Positions 63,471 through 64,000 of a stretch of 64,000 nt of DNA are shown here, piece by piece (the first letter of the stretch is position 1; every line of letters begins with the position of its first letter). Location: assembly GCA_963930655.1 (NCBI GenBank), contig OZ005619.1:22591752-22655751 (forward strand). The letters run 5' to 3'. A program made the position numbers and the translations under genes. The notes under the pieces are model-generated. The model was not told where the DNA came from, did no database searches, and saw only the letters and a program-made list of their open reading frames with translations. This DNA is from Myrica gale (lineage: Eukaryota > Streptophyta > Magnoliopsida > Fagales > Myricaceae).

Positions 63471-63676
63471 TAAGGCCAACCAATTGCTGGGTTAAGCAAG
63501 TATTTACGTGTTCTCGCTTGTCTCATTAACTGCTGGATTTAAGGAAAAGAAATGGCATAAAAAAAATTATACCTAAGCCAACCAATTGCTGGGTTAAGCA
63601 AGTATTGACGGGTTCTCGCTTGTCTCATTAACAGCTGGATTTAAGGAAAAGAAATGACATAAAAAAAAAATTATAC
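63471..63676. repeat. 103-bp tandem duplication
   Basis: Two direct copies (63471-63573 and 63574-63676) share AACCAATTGCTGGGTTAAGC, TTCTCGCTTGTCTCATTAAC and GCTGGATTTAAGGAAAAGAA, with only a few differences and an A-run at the end of each. A partial related piece (GGCCAACACATCCG) follows at about 63697. Confidence 0.9.
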
Positions 63677-64000
63677 AAGATGAATCAGTTGGTTTACGGC
63701 CAACACATCCGAATAAATGTGTCTCGATTTTCACTTATCTTATTTCTGCAAAACTACAAAAAAATAATATCTGGCACCGGGGTCAAAAACCTTCGATGCT
63801 TAAACTAGCTTTTTCTCTTATACGTATTTTCACCATTTTGTTACTTAGAAATCATCCACATTTTCCATAGTTAGGTTTTATTTTTTATAGTATTTCTCCC
63901 ACGTTCATCTCTTTTCTTTTGGCGGGAATTTCGTCTCGTAAGGTCGTGCTCTATGACGGTTTTCTCACGTCTTCGCAACGGTCTTTTACCTCCGCTGTTG

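Larger units (their letters stand above)
61666..64000. other. PP2C 5' flank and right edge of the window
   Basis: The PP2C leader and promoter lie at about 61666-62200. Right of this are an AT-rich foldback (62340-62715), a non-LTR-like fragment (62921-63240) and a 103-bp tandem duplication (63471-63676). No gene is supported. Confidence 0.5.

Noticed and set aside
1..64000. CRISPR array, operon, prophage or viral insertion
   Set aside because: Nothing of the kind was found. Gene structure is plant nuclear throughout.

Overview
This is nuclear DNA from a flowering plant, most likely a eudicot. The genes have many short GT–AG introns with AT-rich introns and spacers, every recognisable protein belongs to a plant family, and the spacers are full of small plant-type transposons. 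I see no bacterial, organellar or viral gene and cannot name the species.

Layout. Three genes run on the plus strand: a FRIGIDA-like gene (FRL3 type, 1610-3649), a membrane-anchored A1-type aspartic protease (4632-9191) and a PUB4-type U-box/ARM E3 ligase (12697-16292, whose ARM half carries three frameshifts). On the minus strand follow a GASA/snakin peptide (17512-17886), a wrecked LRR-WD40 gene (19891 to about 23437, split by two non-LTR retroelement insertions) and a lysine-rich arabinogalactan protein (24708-25966). A single-exon ARM/TPR gene (28918-30723, plus) precedes a 23-exon SRFR1 gene (32564-47125, minus), two KAI2-type alpha/beta hydrolases (49362-50646 and 53913-55931, minus) with a BCS1-like AAA-ATPase fragment between them, and a clade D PP2C phosphatase (58829-61665, minus).

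The genes do not form a pathway or an operon. Themes include flowering and chromatin (FRL), proteolysis and ubiquitin (aspartic protease, PUB4), cell wall and secreted peptides (AGP, GASA), immunity (SRFR1), butenolide or karrikin-type perception (KAI2 pair) and phosphatase signalling (PP2C.D).

The strongest leads are: (i) the upstream-lying KAI2 copy has Glu where the catalytic triad Asp is expected, plus pocket changes; (ii) the LRR-WD40 pseudogene has two opposite-strand retroposon insertions in neighbouring coding sequence, each with a target-site duplication; (iii) PUB4 has three compensating indels clustered in 670 bp while about 12 kb of other coding sequence is clean; (iv) a set of foldback and Tourist-like MITEs, some inside SRFR1 introns. 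Exon boundaries were worked out by hand from splice consensus, reading phase and family conservation; no alignment or expression data were available.
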